Assembly: GCF_000701505.1 (NCBI RefSeq)
Contig: NZ_JNJB01000019.1
Coordinates: forward strand, 1 to 64,000
DNA length: 64,000 nucleotides
Origin: Dyadobacter crusticola DSM 16708
GTDB lineage: Bacteria > Bacteroidota > Bacteroidia > Cytophagales > Spirosomataceae
Direction: 5' to 3'
Both the position numbers and the translations under genes were made by a program. Each line of letters begins with the position of its first letter. Within the stretch, counting starts at the first letter, position 1. This document shows positions 17,826 through 27,787 of the stretch, one piece after another. Below the pieces are notes generated by a model. It was not told the origin of the DNA. It was given only the letters and a program-made list of their open reading frames with translations, and did not search any database.

Positions 17826-19649
17826 TTATTGCCACAAGGGATGTTGTTTGAGGTTTGGATTAACCAGTATATCCTGATTGCTGACAGGGCGGTAGTAGTA
17901 CTTCTCGGGGAAACTGAAAATGTTGTTCTGGGCTTTGATCCTGATAAATCCTTTATCACCGCCCGTCAATTCAAAAGGTGACGCATTCAGCTTATATTCA
18001 AATATCTCGACACCCGGGAATTGCTGACGTACCTGCTCAACCCCTTCACCAGCTTCGGAAATGTAGAATTCCGGTATACCATCACCCGAAATGTCAACCG
18101 GGCCAAGCTTGGCAATGTACATTCCTACCGGCGTTTCCGCGGCCAGGTTTGCTACTTTCCAGCGTTTCAGGTCATTCAGACGAAATCCCTCACAGGCAAG
18201 TTCCACACGACGCTCGCGCCGCAGTTCCAGCAGGGCACCCTGCTGGGTCGACGAAATGTTGGGGTATTTAGCAGCAAGGCGCGCATCAATGTTTGCCAGC
18301 CAGTCGGCAAGTACGGGCGCGGGCATTCCGACGCGTTCGCGCAGCGGTTTGATGGCCAGGTCCAGGTCGGCCTGTGTGAGCTCGCCCAGCTCGGCCCTAG
18401 CTTCGCAATAGTTAAGGTAAATCTCAGCCAGTCTGAAAACAGGATTATCAGTATGCCCGCGACCGCCTGCGAGGTCAATCTGGTCTGCATCTGTCGGATA
18501 CGATTTAACCTGCGGATATCCTCCTATGTTCCAGTTCGGGTAGGCGATCTTCGGATTGCCGGGCATTTTGAAGCCTGGCTGCATGAAAGTCTGGTTCAAA
18601 CGCGGATCGCGGTTTTGAAATACCTGCCAGTAGGTCATAGTCTGGTAACCTGCCACCTGCTGGAACGGAACTGCTTTCCCATTCTGAACCGCCAGATACG
18701 CTTCCAGCAAATCGCGTGACAACCCTGTATTCTCATTAAAAACCGCTTTTTTGGTGTTGGTAACGCCCTCGGCAAGGTTATATTCCCTAATCAGGATCAT
18801 TTCCGGGTTGCCGCTGAGGCTTTCACTGTTGAAAAGCGCTTCATAGGCCCGCTTGCGTTCGCCTGTACCATTTGTCATATAGATTGAGAAAAGGCCGGAG
18901 TCCATCAGCTGTTTTGCTGCGTTCCGGGCAATTTCGAGAAATCGGTTTCCGTCGGTCAGGCCCAGCTCCGTGCGGTATTTTCGCGTGGTTCCTTCTTCGA
19001 GTGCAATGCGGCTCTGCGCAGCAAGGGCAGCGTACTTGGTCAGGCGTGTTTTGGAGACTTTTCCGTCAATAGAAGGCTTGATATGCTCCACAGCAAATGC
19101 AAGGTCCGCCATAATCGAATCAACTACAACCGCTCTGGGATCCTGGGATTTCAAAAGCAGCTCGGTATCGGTGGTCTGCAAGGTACGACCGTACCAAGGC
19201 ACATTGGAATATTGCCTTACCAGATCGTAGTAATGCAGCGCCCGGAAAAAACGTCCGATGCCGACAAAGTGGTTGATATCAGCAGCGTTTCCGGTAGTCT
19301 GATTTACCCTTTCCAGCATGAAGTTAATCGTGCGCAAGCGGTTCCAGTGTGAACCCCACTGGCCCACATTGTCCGGGTTGACCACGCCCCTCATCACCAT
19401 ATAAGCATACTCGTTATCAATGGCCGTGGCCACAACATTGTCGGAGCCTCTGTCATTCACCGGGTCTGGCAGATAGGTATAGAATTGATTGGAATAAATT
19501 TCCAGATCGGCAGGCGTTGCAAAGAATGCATCAGCAGTAATTTCGGTCTCGGGGCGCACATTCAAGAAAGCATCGTCGCAGCCTGCGAGAAAAATCGCAG
19601 CCAGGAGCGCCAGGGCCAGGGATCTATATTTAATGAGCTTGATTTTCAT
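17826..19649 (-). CDS. SusD/RagB family nutrient-binding lipoprotein
   Basis: A 607-residue lipoprotein (lipobox FLAGC, Cys at about 24, then DDAFLNVRPETEITADAFF, a SusD hallmark). The C-terminal SusD motif LRRERRVELACEGFRLNDLKR is split here into LRRERRVELACEGFR and LNDLKRW. It forms the surface lid of the SusC channel encoded 44 bp upstream. Expected to bind an oligosaccharide at the cell surface; the specific glycan is not visible from sequence. Confidence 0.93.
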   Translation of the reverse strand: MKIKLIKYRSLALALLAAIFLAGCDDAFLNVRPETEITADAFFATPADLEIYSNQFYTYLPDPVNDRGSDNVVATAIDNEYAYMVMRGVVNPDNVGQWGSHWNRLRTINFMLERVNQTTGNAADINHFVGIGRFFRALHYYDLVRQYSNVPWYGRTLQTTDTELLLKSQDPRAVVVDSIMADLAFAVEHIKPSIDGKVSKTRLTKYAALAAQSRIALEEGTTRKYRTELGLTDGNRFLEIARNAAKQLMDSGLFSIYMTNGTGERKRAYEALFNSESLSGNPEMILIREYNLAEGVTNTKKAVFNENTGLSRDLLEAYLAVQNGKAVPFQQVAGYQTMTYWQVFQNRDPRLNQTFMQPGFKMPGNPKIAYPNWNIGGYPQVKSYPTDADQIDLAGGRGHTDNPVFRLAEIYLNYCEARAELGELTQADLDLAIKPLRERVGMPAPVLADWLANIDARLAAKYPNISSTQQGALLELRRERRVELACEGFRLNDLKRWKVANLAAETPVGMYIAKLGPVDISGDGIPEFYISEAGEGVEQVRQQFPGVEIFEYKLNASPFELTGGDKGFIRIKAQNNIFSFPEKYYYRPVSNQDILVNPNLKQHPLWQ

Positions 19650-19693
19650 ATCAGATAAGGGATGATGTCATGCATGCACATGACATTTGGAGT

Positions 19694-22600
19694 TTAGAAA
19701 GTTACATTCAGGCCACAAGAAAAGACACGCTGCAGCGAATAGGCGATCCCGCCGCCATTGCTTGCACGTCCGGCAAGTTCAGGGTCAACCTGGTAGAACT
19801 TCGGAAGCTTGCTCCACGTAAACAGGTTGTCGCCGCTGGCAAAAATGCGAACCCTGCTCAGACGGATCGCTTTGGCCGCATTCGCGGGAAGCGTGTATCC
19901 GATGGACAGGTTTTTCAAACGCAGGTAGGCAGCATTCTGCAGATAGCGGGTTTGCTCCACGGCCATTTCCCTGCCGGGTGTCTCAGCAATGCCAGGTTTG
20001 AGGCGCGGGTAGAATGTATCAGTACGTTCGGGCGTCCAATGGTTGTCGCGCATGTGCGGTGTAAGGTGCGTCCACTGCGTAGCGTAGTAGCTGTAAAACT
20101 CGTAATCGGTTGTCGTGCTGCGGTAGGTCGGGTAAAAGTTACGCCTGCCCACACCCTGAAAAAACACGCCCAGATCAAGGCCTTTCCATTCGCCGCGCAG
20201 GTTCAGACCGAAGGCGTAGCGTGGCTCGCTGTTGCCGATGATAGAATAGTCGCCGTGATCATTGAGCGTCCATTGCCCGCGGTTTACCTTGCCGTCTCCA
20301 TTCAGGTCGGCGAATTTGAGGTCACCAGCTTCGAGCGGATAGGCATTGGAGGATACCTGTGACTGATCTGCATGGGACTTTACTTCATCATTCGTTCCAA
20401 AGTAGCCCAATGTGGTAAGTCCCCAGATTTCGCCGATCCGTTTTCCCACATAATGGTCGTCCAGCGTACCGGTAGCATTGTCATATCGGGTGATTTTGGA
20501 GCGGTTATCAGAAAGGATCAGATTGAAATTGTATCTGAAATCGTCTTTGCCAACCTTGAACCGGTCACGCCAGCCCAGGTTAATCTCCCAGCCTCTGGTC
20601 TGCAAGTCGGCAGCATTGACATTGGGAGCAGCCGCGCCGAGTGTGCCGGGGTAGGTTTTAGCCTTGGTGAGCATATCCTTCGTATCTCTGATGAAAAGGT
20701 CCCCCGAAAATGAAAGCCTGTCGCGCAGGAAGTTCATATCAAGCCCCAAGTTACGCGTGATCACGCGCTCCCAGGTATAGTCACCCGCTACGAGCCCGGG
20801 AGCTCCGACGGTCATCGGACGTGTACCATCGAGCATAGCATTTAATCTTGAAAAACCCATTGTAGGCATATACCCGAACACACTGCTCGCCTGGTTGGCA
20901 AGCTGTCCGTAAGAGGCCCGCACTTTCAGGTGGCTTGCTACCGGTGTCAGGAATTCCATAAATGATTCATTGGAGAGCACCCACGCCACAGAGGCCGAGG
21001 GATTGAAAACGAAGCGCTTGCCTTTCGGGAACCTGGAAGATCCGTCGTAGCGGCCGTTCATCTCCACAATGTATTTGTCGTCGAAAATGTAGTTCAATCT
21101 TGCAAATCCACTCCGCATCGCCCATTTGGTGACGCTCTCCTGAAGGGATATCGTACCAGTTGCGAGCTGAGGCGTAGGGAAAGTTGGTGTGACTAAACCC
21201 ACCCGATCGTAATACAGGTACTGGTTGCGGTAGGACTCCTGGCTGTAACCCGCCATTACATTCACGAAATGCTTTTGCGCAAATGTTTTGGTGAAGTTCG
21301 CGTACGCATCCATGTAGATCTGCGTGCGGGGCGTGGTACCTCTCGCTGCTGCATTATTACCTCCCCAAATAAAGGGCAGGCTCGGACCACGCTTGTAGGG
21401 AACGGCAAAATTTCCCCACTGATTAAGCGTCAGGTTATTGGTATAGGCAAAATTACCCTGCACGTCCAGCACATCTTTCAGTAAAGAGATCTTTGTATTA
21501 AGAGTTGATTGAAAGAGATTGTTCGTGGTTTCTGCCTGTCCGCCGTCTATCATTTTACCTACACTCTGAACACCCGCCGACGACCAGCCGCCTTCCGGAT
21601 TGCGCACTGCCTCATAGGAACCCATTGTTTGTGAATAAAACAGAAAAGAGTCGTTGAATGCGGCTGGACGGGAGTAGCTGTTGCGCATGAAGCTGGTATT
21701 GTTGCCGATAGTCCACCAATCGGTGACTCTGAAATCCAGCTTGCTGCGAATGTTATAGCGGTTGAAATCTTCGGAAGCCGGTTTAAGAAGACCGTCTTCG
21801 TGCTGGAAATTTCCGGACAAAAGATAGTTTACGCGGTCAGTTTTGCCGGAGATCTCAATCCCGTGCTGCGTTGAAAATGCTTGTTTCCTGAAAATCTGGT
21901 CGTACCAGTTTGTGCTATCAAAGTAAGTCCAGGAACCGCCGAACTCCATGAACTTTGGCAGGCTCGGGTCACTTTGCAGACGCTGGGCATATTCCAGCAC
22001 GTGTGCACCGAATTGGAAAGCGCCCATTTGATTGGAGTACGAAAAGTTGGTATACGGATCCTCCACGATCTGTGGCCGGTAAGTCGGCTGCTTGATTACG
22101 AAGTTATTGTTGTAGCTGATCTGCGGCTTTTCGGTCCGGCCGGATTTCGTTTTAACCAAAATAACCCCGAAAGCTGCACGTGAACCATAAATCGCAGCGG
22201 AAGCAGCATCTTTCAACACACTTACATTCTCAATATCCTGGGGATTGAGGTTGTTTAGCGCGGCAGCGTCCATAATGATGCCGTCGATAACTACCATCGG
22301 GCCGTCCGTACCGTTGATCGAGTTCTGACCGCGGATATTGTAGCTCGGCGAAGTATCGGCCCGGCCATTCCCAACATTCACAGAAAGGTTGGCGACCGTT
22401 CCCTGAAGTGCCTGGCCCACATTCATGACCGGCCTGTTGGCGACCAGCTCTGTCGGCGCGGTGGCGATGGAGCCTGAGATATTCTTGCGCTGCTGGGTTC
22501 CATACCCTACCACCACCACTTCGTCAAGCGCCTTCTGATCCACTTTCAGAAGCACCTCGATATCCGTTTTCTTGCCGACAGCCACTTCCTGCGGTATGTA

Positions 22601-23230
22601 GCCCACGAAAGAAAACACCAGCACGGCATTTTCGTCTGGTACTTCAATCGAAAACCGGCCGTTAACATCACTGATCTGCCCTTGCTGGGTACCTTTCAAA
22701 ATGATATTTACGCCCGGCAACCCCTCCCCTTTTTCATCGGCAACTTTGCCGGTAACTGTCAGCTGGGCAGGTGTGGAGAGTTCGGTTCGGGTATGCTCAT
22801 TCAGACCCACCTGCGGAGATTTCCCGTCCTTCTGATCAGACGGTTTCCGAACAATATACACGACATTTCCAGTGTTCATATAGGTCAGGTTCAAGGCGGG
22901 TAGTGTGACATTCAGCGCCTCGGAGACCCTGTACCGGCCTTTTGGAAGATTGAATTTCTGCTGGCGGCTTACCTGGTTTTCCATATAAGCGAAGCGCAAT
23001 GCAGTTTGCTTTTCTATCTTTTTGAAAAGGCTCCTGACTTCTTCGTTCCTGAGTTCGACGGAAACTTCGATTTCGGCGAGCGACTGTGCGCCTGACGAAT
23101 TGGCCAGCAGCAGCTGTGCACAGGCGACGGTAATAATGAGATAGAACAACCCTATTCGCATGATTGACTTGATAGCGGGCCGCGGGGCAGAAAGGACATG
23201 CCTTCCCCGGTTGATAAAATTTTTATACAT
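19694..23230 (-). CDS. SusC/RagA TonB-linked outer membrane protein with STN domain
   Basis: A 1178-residue TonB-dependent transporter. After a signal region come an STN/secretin-like signalling domain (about 55-110), a carboxypeptidase-regulatory beta domain (about 150-235, VTGKVADEKGEGLPGVNI), the SusC plug (DEVVVVGYGTQQRKNISGSI, then ALQGTVANLSV and IYGSRAAFGVILV) and a large barrel ending SCGLNVTF. The STN domain marks it as a sensor-transducer that talks to the FecR anti-sigma encoded just upstream. It forms a pair with the SusD gene. The 205-bp leader 23231-23435 is GC-rich and structured. Confidence 0.94.
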   Translation of the reverse strand: MYKNFINRGRHVLSAPRPAIKSIMRIGLFYLIITVACAQLLLANSSGAQSLAEIEVSVELRNEEVRSLFKKIEKQTALRFAYMENQVSRQQKFNLPKGRYRVSEALNVTLPALNLTYMNTGNVVYIVRKPSDQKDGKSPQVGLNEHTRTELSTPAQLTVTGKVADEKGEGLPGVNIILKGTQQGQISDVNGRFSIEVPDENAVLVFSFVGYIPQEVAVGKKTDIEVLLKVDQKALDEVVVVGYGTQQRKNISGSIATAPTELVANRPVMNVGQALQGTVANLSVNVGNGRADTSPSYNIRGQNSINGTDGPMVVIDGIIMDAAALNNLNPQDIENVSVLKDAASAAIYGSRAAFGVILVKTKSGRTEKPQISYNNNFVIKQPTYRPQIVEDPYTNFSYSNQMGAFQFGAHVLEYAQRLQSDPSLPKFMEFGGSWTYFDSTNWYDQIFRKQAFSTQHGIEISGKTDRVNYLLSGNFQHEDGLLKPASEDFNRYNIRSKLDFRVTDWWTIGNNTSFMRNSYSRPAAFNDSFLFYSQTMGSYEAVRNPEGGWSSAGVQSVGKMIDGGQAETTNNLFQSTLNTKISLLKDVLDVQGNFAYTNNLTLNQWGNFAVPYKRGPSLPFIWGGNNAAARGTTPRTQIYMDAYANFTKTFAQKHFVNVMAGYSQESYRNQYLYYDRVGLVTPTFPTPQLATGTISLQESVTKWAMRSGFARLNYIFDDKYIVEMNGRYDGSSRFPKGKRFVFNPSASVAWVLSNESFMEFLTPVASHLKVRASYGQLANQASSVFGYMPTMGFSRLNAMLDGTRPMTVGAPGLVAGDYTWERVITRNLGLDMNFLRDRLSFSGDLFIRDTKDMLTKAKTYPGTLGAAAPNVNAADLQTRGWEINLGWRDRFKVGKDDFRYNFNLILSDNRSKITRYDNATGTLDDHYVGKRIGEIWGLTTLGYFGTNDEVKSHADQSQVSSNAYPLEAGDLKFADLNGDGKVNRGQWTLNDHGDYSIIGNSEPRYAFGLNLRGEWKGLDLGVFFQGVGRRNFYPTYRSTTTDYEFYSYYATQWTHLTPHMRDNHWTPERTDTFYPRLKPGIAETPGREMAVEQTRYLQNAAYLRLKNLSIGYTLPANAAKAIRLSRVRIFASGDNLFTWSKLPKFYQVDPELAGRASNGGGIAYSLQRVFSCGLNVTF

Positions 23231-23435
23231 TTACCAGACGTTTTTAGTGATTCCAAGATGTTAAAAGCGGAGCCGTAACATTGCATTTGCTACGGTATTG
23301 AAGCCTTCCGGTGGCCGCCGGGGGGCTTTATTTTTTACTCCGGGTGAGGTCGTTGCCGGTTAGCTGTCGTCGGGATGCGGTCGGAGGAGGTTTTGGATTG
23401 ACATGATATAGTTGGTTAAGGTAGTTTTGCAAGGA

Positions 23436-24470
23436 TTACGTACAGGAACCTCCTGTTATGGTTGCCTTTTTTCCGTCTACTGAATAGGTCGCCCCTGTCA
23501 TGGCCGATAGTACTTTTAGAACGGTGGGCAAATCCTCCGCATTCAGGAACGAAGCGGTGATGCGGCATCTGAGGATTTCAGGCTCGGTAAATGTCAGCTC
23601 GGTCCCGTAGTGATTTTCGATTAACTCGCGGGCTTCTTCAAGCGTAATGTTATCAAAAACGAGGAAGTTATTTCGCCACGCCAGTTCCCGGTCTGCGTCA
23701 ATGCGTGTGGTTGTGAATTTCTCGCTGCCTACATTCACAGTAACCTGCTCGTCGGGTTTTACCTTTGTATAAATACGGTCATTTCCTCCCACTTCCACGA
23801 GCCCGCGCGTCACCGTCACCTTCACCTCCGTTGGTAGAACCCTGACATTGAATGCGGTACCCAAGACGCGCGTCACGACCGCTCCTGCCCTGACCTGGAA
23901 TACACTTTTCGGATCGTGTGCAACATCGAAGTAGGCTTCACCTTGCAGGGTAACTGTGCGAATTCCCTTTGCGAACTGCCTCGGAGAGTAGCTGAGCTCA
24001 CTGCCTTCGTTCATGAGCACGCTGCTGCCATCGGGAAGGTTCAGGTATTGTTTTCCTTTGAAATCCAGCCGATCCGGGTTTTCTGAATGGATTTCTGTAT
24101 CCGCGATTGTTGCCCGGCGGGTCACATTTCGGAATGTAAGCCACCACACCGAGCCAAGTATGAGAATGGCCGCTGCTGCCCAGCTCCACCGGAACCGGAA
24201 TGCTTTTTGTTTCGCCGGAGCTGCGCCAAGAATATTAGCCAGGATTTCGGCCTGTACTTGATCCGGCATAGGTTCCGTGCTGGCTTCCATCTTATACTGC
24301 GCATCTATCCATATTTGGAATTGTGCACCAAAACCATTTTTAGTAAGCCAGCGCAGCTCCTCCTTTTCCTGCTCCGAAGCCTCCCGGGCAAGGTAGCGGG
24401 CCATTAAATAATCAAATCGCTGGGTTTGCCCAAAATCCGGCGCGCCCTCGCCCTCTGGTTCTTTTTCCAT
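23436..24470 (-). CDS. FecR family anti-sigma factor
   Basis: A 344-residue inner-membrane protein. The N-terminal cytoplasmic part (about 1-90) should bind the sigma factor, one transmembrane segment follows (WSWAAAAILILGSVWWLTF, about 96-114), then the periplasmic FecR domain (LPDGSSVLMNEGSELSY, VTVTRGLVEVGG) and the C-terminal DUF4974-like segment (LEEARELIENHYG). ATG 24470 (MEKEPEGEG) is preferred over the upstream non-conserved extension. It links SusC occupancy to release of the ECF sigma factor. Confidence 0.9.
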   Translation of the reverse strand: MEKEPEGEGAPDFGQTQRFDYLMARYLAREASEQEKEELRWLTKNGFGAQFQIWIDAQYKMEASTEPMPDQVQAEILANILGAAPAKQKAFRFRWSWAAAAILILGSVWWLTFRNVTRRATIADTEIHSENPDRLDFKGKQYLNLPDGSSVLMNEGSELSYSPRQFAKGIRTVTLQGEAYFDVAHDPKSVFQVRAGAVVTRVLGTAFNVRVLPTEVKVTVTRGLVEVGGNDRIYTKVKPDEQVTVNVGSEKFTTTRIDADRELAWRNNFLVFDNITLEEARELIENHYGTELTFTEPEILRCRITASFLNAEDLPTVLKVLSAMTGATYSVDGKKATITGGSCT

Positions 24471-24623
24471 CAAACAAAAAAAGTGGTGATGTTCCGGCGT
24501 AGTATCCGGCTTCTGAAATACATGTCCGCGAAAAGGCGTCGCAGGGGGCACGCATTCTCAAAAGAATTTAGAAAAAAATGAAATGGAATGAAAAATGACG
24601 AAAAATCAGGTGATAACGCCCTT

Positions 24624-25217
24624 CTAATTCATCAGAAAAGGAGAAATAAAAGCGATCATCTCAGCTTTCAAAAGGGGTTCCAGCCTGACGCGGATGAAAC
24701 TGAGAATGCGCTTCATGTGGGATTTGACTGCGAGGCGGGACAGGTTCAGGCGCTGCGCGATTTCTTCATGACTCAGTTCCTCTTCCTTCGCAAGCCGGTA
24801 AATTTCCTGCTGATGTCCTGGCAGCTTGCTGATTATTTCTTCCAAAAAGCGCTCATAATCGTGCTCCTGAATAAGCTGCTCGGTAGAGTTCGCCGATTGA
24901 TCGGGATAATTCAGCTCAGTGACCAGGTCCGAGAAAACCATCTTTTTGCGATAGGCATCGTAAACCTGCTTTCGCACCATTCCCTGCAAATAGCCGCCCA
25001 GGTTTAGCACTTCGGTCATTTTTTCGCGACGAAGCCAGATATCCATAAAGATATCCTGAACAATCTCTTCGGCAGCTTCTCTGGAATCGAGGAATTTCAA
25101 TGCAACGGAGTAAACTCTCGGACTATGTTTCTGGAAAATCTGTGCGAACGCAAGCTCGTCACCCTGCGCCAATGCGGCGAGCGTCTCCCTTTCGTCATAC
25201 AGCTTGCCGATATTCAT
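24624..25217 (-). CDS. ECF-type RNA polymerase sigma-70 factor
   Basis: A 197-residue sigma factor with region 2 (FAQIFQKHSPRVYSVALKFL, then EEIVQDIFMDIWLRR) and region 4 (SHEEIAQRLNLSRLAVKSHM). This is the Bacteroidota FecI-like group that is always paired with FecR and SusC. It should direct transcription of the SusC/SusD operon downstream. A candidate promoter lies just upstream of its start. Confidence 0.93.
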   Translation of the reverse strand: MNIGKLYDERETLAALAQGDELAFAQIFQKHSPRVYSVALKFLDSREAAEEIVQDIFMDIWLRREKMTEVLNLGGYLQGMVRKQVYDAYRKKMVFSDLVTELNYPDQSANSTEQLIQEHDYERFLEEIISKLPGHQQEIYRLAKEEELSHEEIAQRLNLSRLAVKSHMKRILSFIRVRLEPLLKAEMIAFISPFLMN

Positions 25218-25251
25218 ATTGCCATTGAGCAGGTAGCGGATTGCGTAACCT

Positions 25252-25283
25252 CAAATATATCTTTAGTCCCGGCTTAATTTGCA
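25252..25283 (-). promoter_or_regulatory. Candidate promoter of the sigma factor gene
   Basis: On the minus strand TATATTTG (25252-25259) is an exact match to the Bacteroidota -7 element TAnnTTTG, 35 bp upstream of the sigma factor ATG. The -33 element is weak (TGC rather than TTG at about 21 nt). The remainder of 25218-25445 holds no recognisable gene. Confidence 0.4.
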
Positions 25284-25445
25284 GATTAAGGGTTAATTAA
25301 CAAAAATTTAAAACATCGGCTGCCGCTCCACGCAAATAAATGCGCACTGGTTCTCCCGAGGCAGGAACCTACTTTCGAGAAAAATATCTCTTGCTGAGCA
25401 ATGAATAAGGTATGTGAGCAATGTGCGAAGTAATGAAAGACGAAT

Positions 25446-25876
25446 CTACTGTTCACGTGCCAGCCTCAATCCAAAATCGAAACGCTTTTCAACAACCCTG
25501 CTGAGAATGCCGATCTGCCCGCAGTGGTACATGGTAGGCTTGATGTTCCAGTCAACGGCTTCAAATTTGGTTGTTGAGATGGGGTGTGGTGTTGGAGTTG
25601 GCTCTAACGGATTGTTTAATTCAGCATTCGAAACCGATTGGAGGATAGCTATTGACTTTTGCTGCATCATTTTCAGGTCTTGTAAAAGCGTTTCCGCAGT
25701 CGCACGCCCGACTGCTAACTGAGGTGCCGACGCAGTAAACAGATCGCTGTCAGCTAAGATTCGATTCGATCACATCCGGAATGATCCCATTTATCAAGTG
25801 GAATTTCGGCGAGAAGCTTATTTACCCATTCATAAGCATTGGAGGTCTGGCGAACTAATGTTTCTATTTCGGTCAT
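25446..25876 (-). pseudogene. DinB family protein, broken by deletion and frameshift
   Basis: The minus strand starts MTEIETLVRQTSNAYEW, continues to a frameshift near 25770 and a stop, then resumes as SDLFTASAPQLAVGR and MMQQKSIAILQSVSNAEL and ends FDFGLRLAREQ. The intact DinB gene at 60589-61113 aligns over both halves and shows that about 33 residues (the NINWQVGHLIVSHYFHSIMV region) are missing here. That segment carries a metal-ligand His of the DinB four-helix fold, so the product is surely inactive. It lies between the sigma factor and the glycosyltransferase genes and marks a boundary between two loci. Confidence 0.85.
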
Positions 25877-25975
25877 TTTGGAAGGTCAGATTTCAATGGT
25901 TTTGCAAGATAGGCTTTTTGCCTGTACAGCCAGAAGAGCAGGTCTTCTCTGGAAATTACATACCCCTGCTAAGTA

Positions 25976-26848
25976 CTACTGCACTTGCAATACCCCAACG
26001 GTATGCGCTTCCAGCCGGTCGAGGATAACATGATCACGAACAATGTCGAATTTCCGGGCCCAAAATTTCCCAGAGGTGATTAATGCGTCAAAATCACTTT
26101 CCTGCATGACATTCGGATGGGGCTTGCCTCCTTCAAAAACGATATATCGCAAATTGTCATTTACTACATGTTCACTGAACGGTGAGTTAAGCACAATGGT
26201 TTTGAAAAATGATTCGTCAGGAATAAGGGTTAGCTCGAAAAACTCGACGATGATGGGATTATCTGCTATGAAATCCAGGATGTAGCGAATGCATTCGGTG
26301 GTAAGGCACCACCATTGTGAGCCGCCATATGGTGGAAGATCCTTGAAAAAGGGGCGTTCCATGTTACGTTCACGCTGGAACGCGCAAAAAACATTACTTT
26401 CATGCATGCCAATCTTATCGACAAACCAGTAGTACTTGATCCTGTCCAGCCCGCCGTTCACCCAGTTCTTGTAAGGTAACTTCCAATAGTTCAGAAACTG
26501 CTTTCCCGAATGCTCCTCGAAAAATGAATAGATGGTCTCCTTGGATTGTAACGGGAAGTCTTGTCCGCTAAGCAATACGCAATAACCTTCTCGCCTCCCG
26601 GCAAGGGCCGCTTTCATAAGATTCAACGTGGCACTTACCATCGTGAACCCACCCCAACATACAGCAACCCGGTTTTTGATGATCCGGACCCGCTTCGCGG
26701 AAGCAAACCGGTGACGCCTGATCTCCCCATACGCCACCCGCTTATCCACGTGGATGTAAATGAAGGCACGATCGTCCAATAGATTGTCAACCAGCCGGTC
26801 TACCTGTTCCAGGTTTTTATGAGCCAGTATTAAGTAGTTGATATACAT
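25976..26848 (-). CDS. Beta-1,6-N-acetylglucosaminyltransferase-like (GT14) protein
   Basis: A 290-residue protein of the core-2/I-branching (PF02485, GT14) family. Visible signatures are MYINYLILAHKNLEQVDRLV at the start, FIYIHVDKRV (about 38-47), CWGGFTMVSATLNLM, VLLSGQDFPLQSKETIYSFF and GSQWWCLTTECIRYIL. It transfers a sugar, often GlcNAc or xylose, from a nucleotide sugar. ATG 26848 was chosen over a longer upstream reading. It is the last of three glycosyltransferase-type genes (spacings 45 and 12 bp) downstream of an outer-membrane receptor, close to the lanthipeptide genes; its acceptor is unknown. Confidence 0.85.
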   Translation of the reverse strand: MYINYLILAHKNLEQVDRLVDNLLDDRAFIYIHVDKRVAYGEIRRHRFASAKRVRIIKNRVAVCWGGFTMVSATLNLMKAALAGRREGYCVLLSGQDFPLQSKETIYSFFEEHSGKQFLNYWKLPYKNWVNGGLDRIKYYWFVDKIGMHESNVFCAFQRERNMERPFFKDLPPYGGSQWWCLTTECIRYILDFIADNPIIVEFFELTLIPDESFFKTIVLNSPFSEHVVNDNLRYIVFEGGKPHPNVMQESDFDALITSGKFWARKFDIVRDHVILDRLEAHTVGVLQVQ

Positions 26849-26893
26849 ATTGCTAACTGCTTTTATCCATAACAATGCTTCAACCACAGGGAG

Positions 26894-27775
26894 CTAGAAT
26901 GCCGCATCCCTGAAAAATCCGTCCTTCGATATGTAAAAGCGCCCGGGTGTTGCCGTCCAGGCGGGAATGGCAAACGACGGCTCTTTTTTTAAGAAGTGGA
27001 AATGAAATGAAAGGTACTCACGGCCGGTTTCGGTGTCCCGCAAGGTGCCTTCATCCCATACCAATATTTCCGATAACGCTTCCAGGTCGCCCTGTGCGTC
27101 TAACTTGTCCTGTTCGAGCACATGTGAGTCGAAATAGGCACGAATCTGCCCCGTTTCGGCCAGTCTGCATACAACATGTGACATGCTGTCGATCTGCGAC
27201 TGTGTACGAAGAATGCTTTGACCTGCCAGAAGTTTCCACCACAAAAAGTTGCACTCGTCGAATGCAAAGGAACGGGTACTCAGGAAAATCTGCCGGTAGT
27301 CGGCGCTTTTTAGAAACAGCCTGTTGATCTTCCGATTGTTGCGGAACAATGTAAAATGTCCGACCAGGTATTCGCGTTTGGCACTCAGAACGTCGTACCG
27401 TGACAAAAGCTCGTTCGGGAAGAAGTTCCGGATATTTCCCAGGACCATATCCACGTCGCAGGTACCCCAGAATACCGAGGTTTTTAGATAATCATCAAAA
27501 ATGATCCCGAATGCGGGTCTCAGATCACACACCTTATAGGGATTTTCCAGTGATACCGGCATTTCCAACCTGGCAATGGCCAGTGCTTTCAAGTCCGCCA
27601 GCGTCATTCTGACAACCTTCACATTCTGTCGCGTTCCTTCGGGCATTGTATCCGAAAAGAACAGGAATGTACAGTCCGGATTGGCATGGCAGCTCTCAAG
27701 AAAAAAAGGCATCCAGGCCGGCGGCGGCCCGAAATAGGGTATAATGAATGTAATTTCCTTCTTTTTCAAGATCAA
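26894..27775 (-). CDS. DUF6625-like glycosyltransferase-type protein
   Basis: A 293-residue protein beginning KKKEITFIIPYFGPPPAWMP with a GT-A-like fold pattern. It contains FWGTCDVDMVLGNIRNFFP (about 102-120), whose DVD looks like a metal-binding DxD motif, and SFAFDECNFLWWKLL. This matches my memory of DUF6625, a family often annotated as hypothetical and found in glycosylation clusters. Sugar donor and acceptor are unknown. It lies 12 bp from the GT2 gene. Confidence 0.75.
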   Translation of the reverse strand: MILKKKEITFIIPYFGPPPAWMPFFLESCHANPDCTFLFFSDTMPEGTRQNVKVVRMTLADLKALAIARLEMPVSLENPYKVCDLRPAFGIIFDDYLKTSVFWGTCDVDMVLGNIRNFFPNELLSRYDVLSAKREYLVGHFTLFRNNRKINRLFLKSADYRQIFLSTRSFAFDECNFLWWKLLAGQSILRTQSQIDSMSHVVCRLAETGQIRAYFDSHVLEQDKLDAQGDLEALSEILVWDEGTLRDTETGREYLSFHFHFLKKEPSFAIPAWTATPGRFYISKDGFFRDAAF

Positions 27776-27787
27776 AGTGCTATTGGT

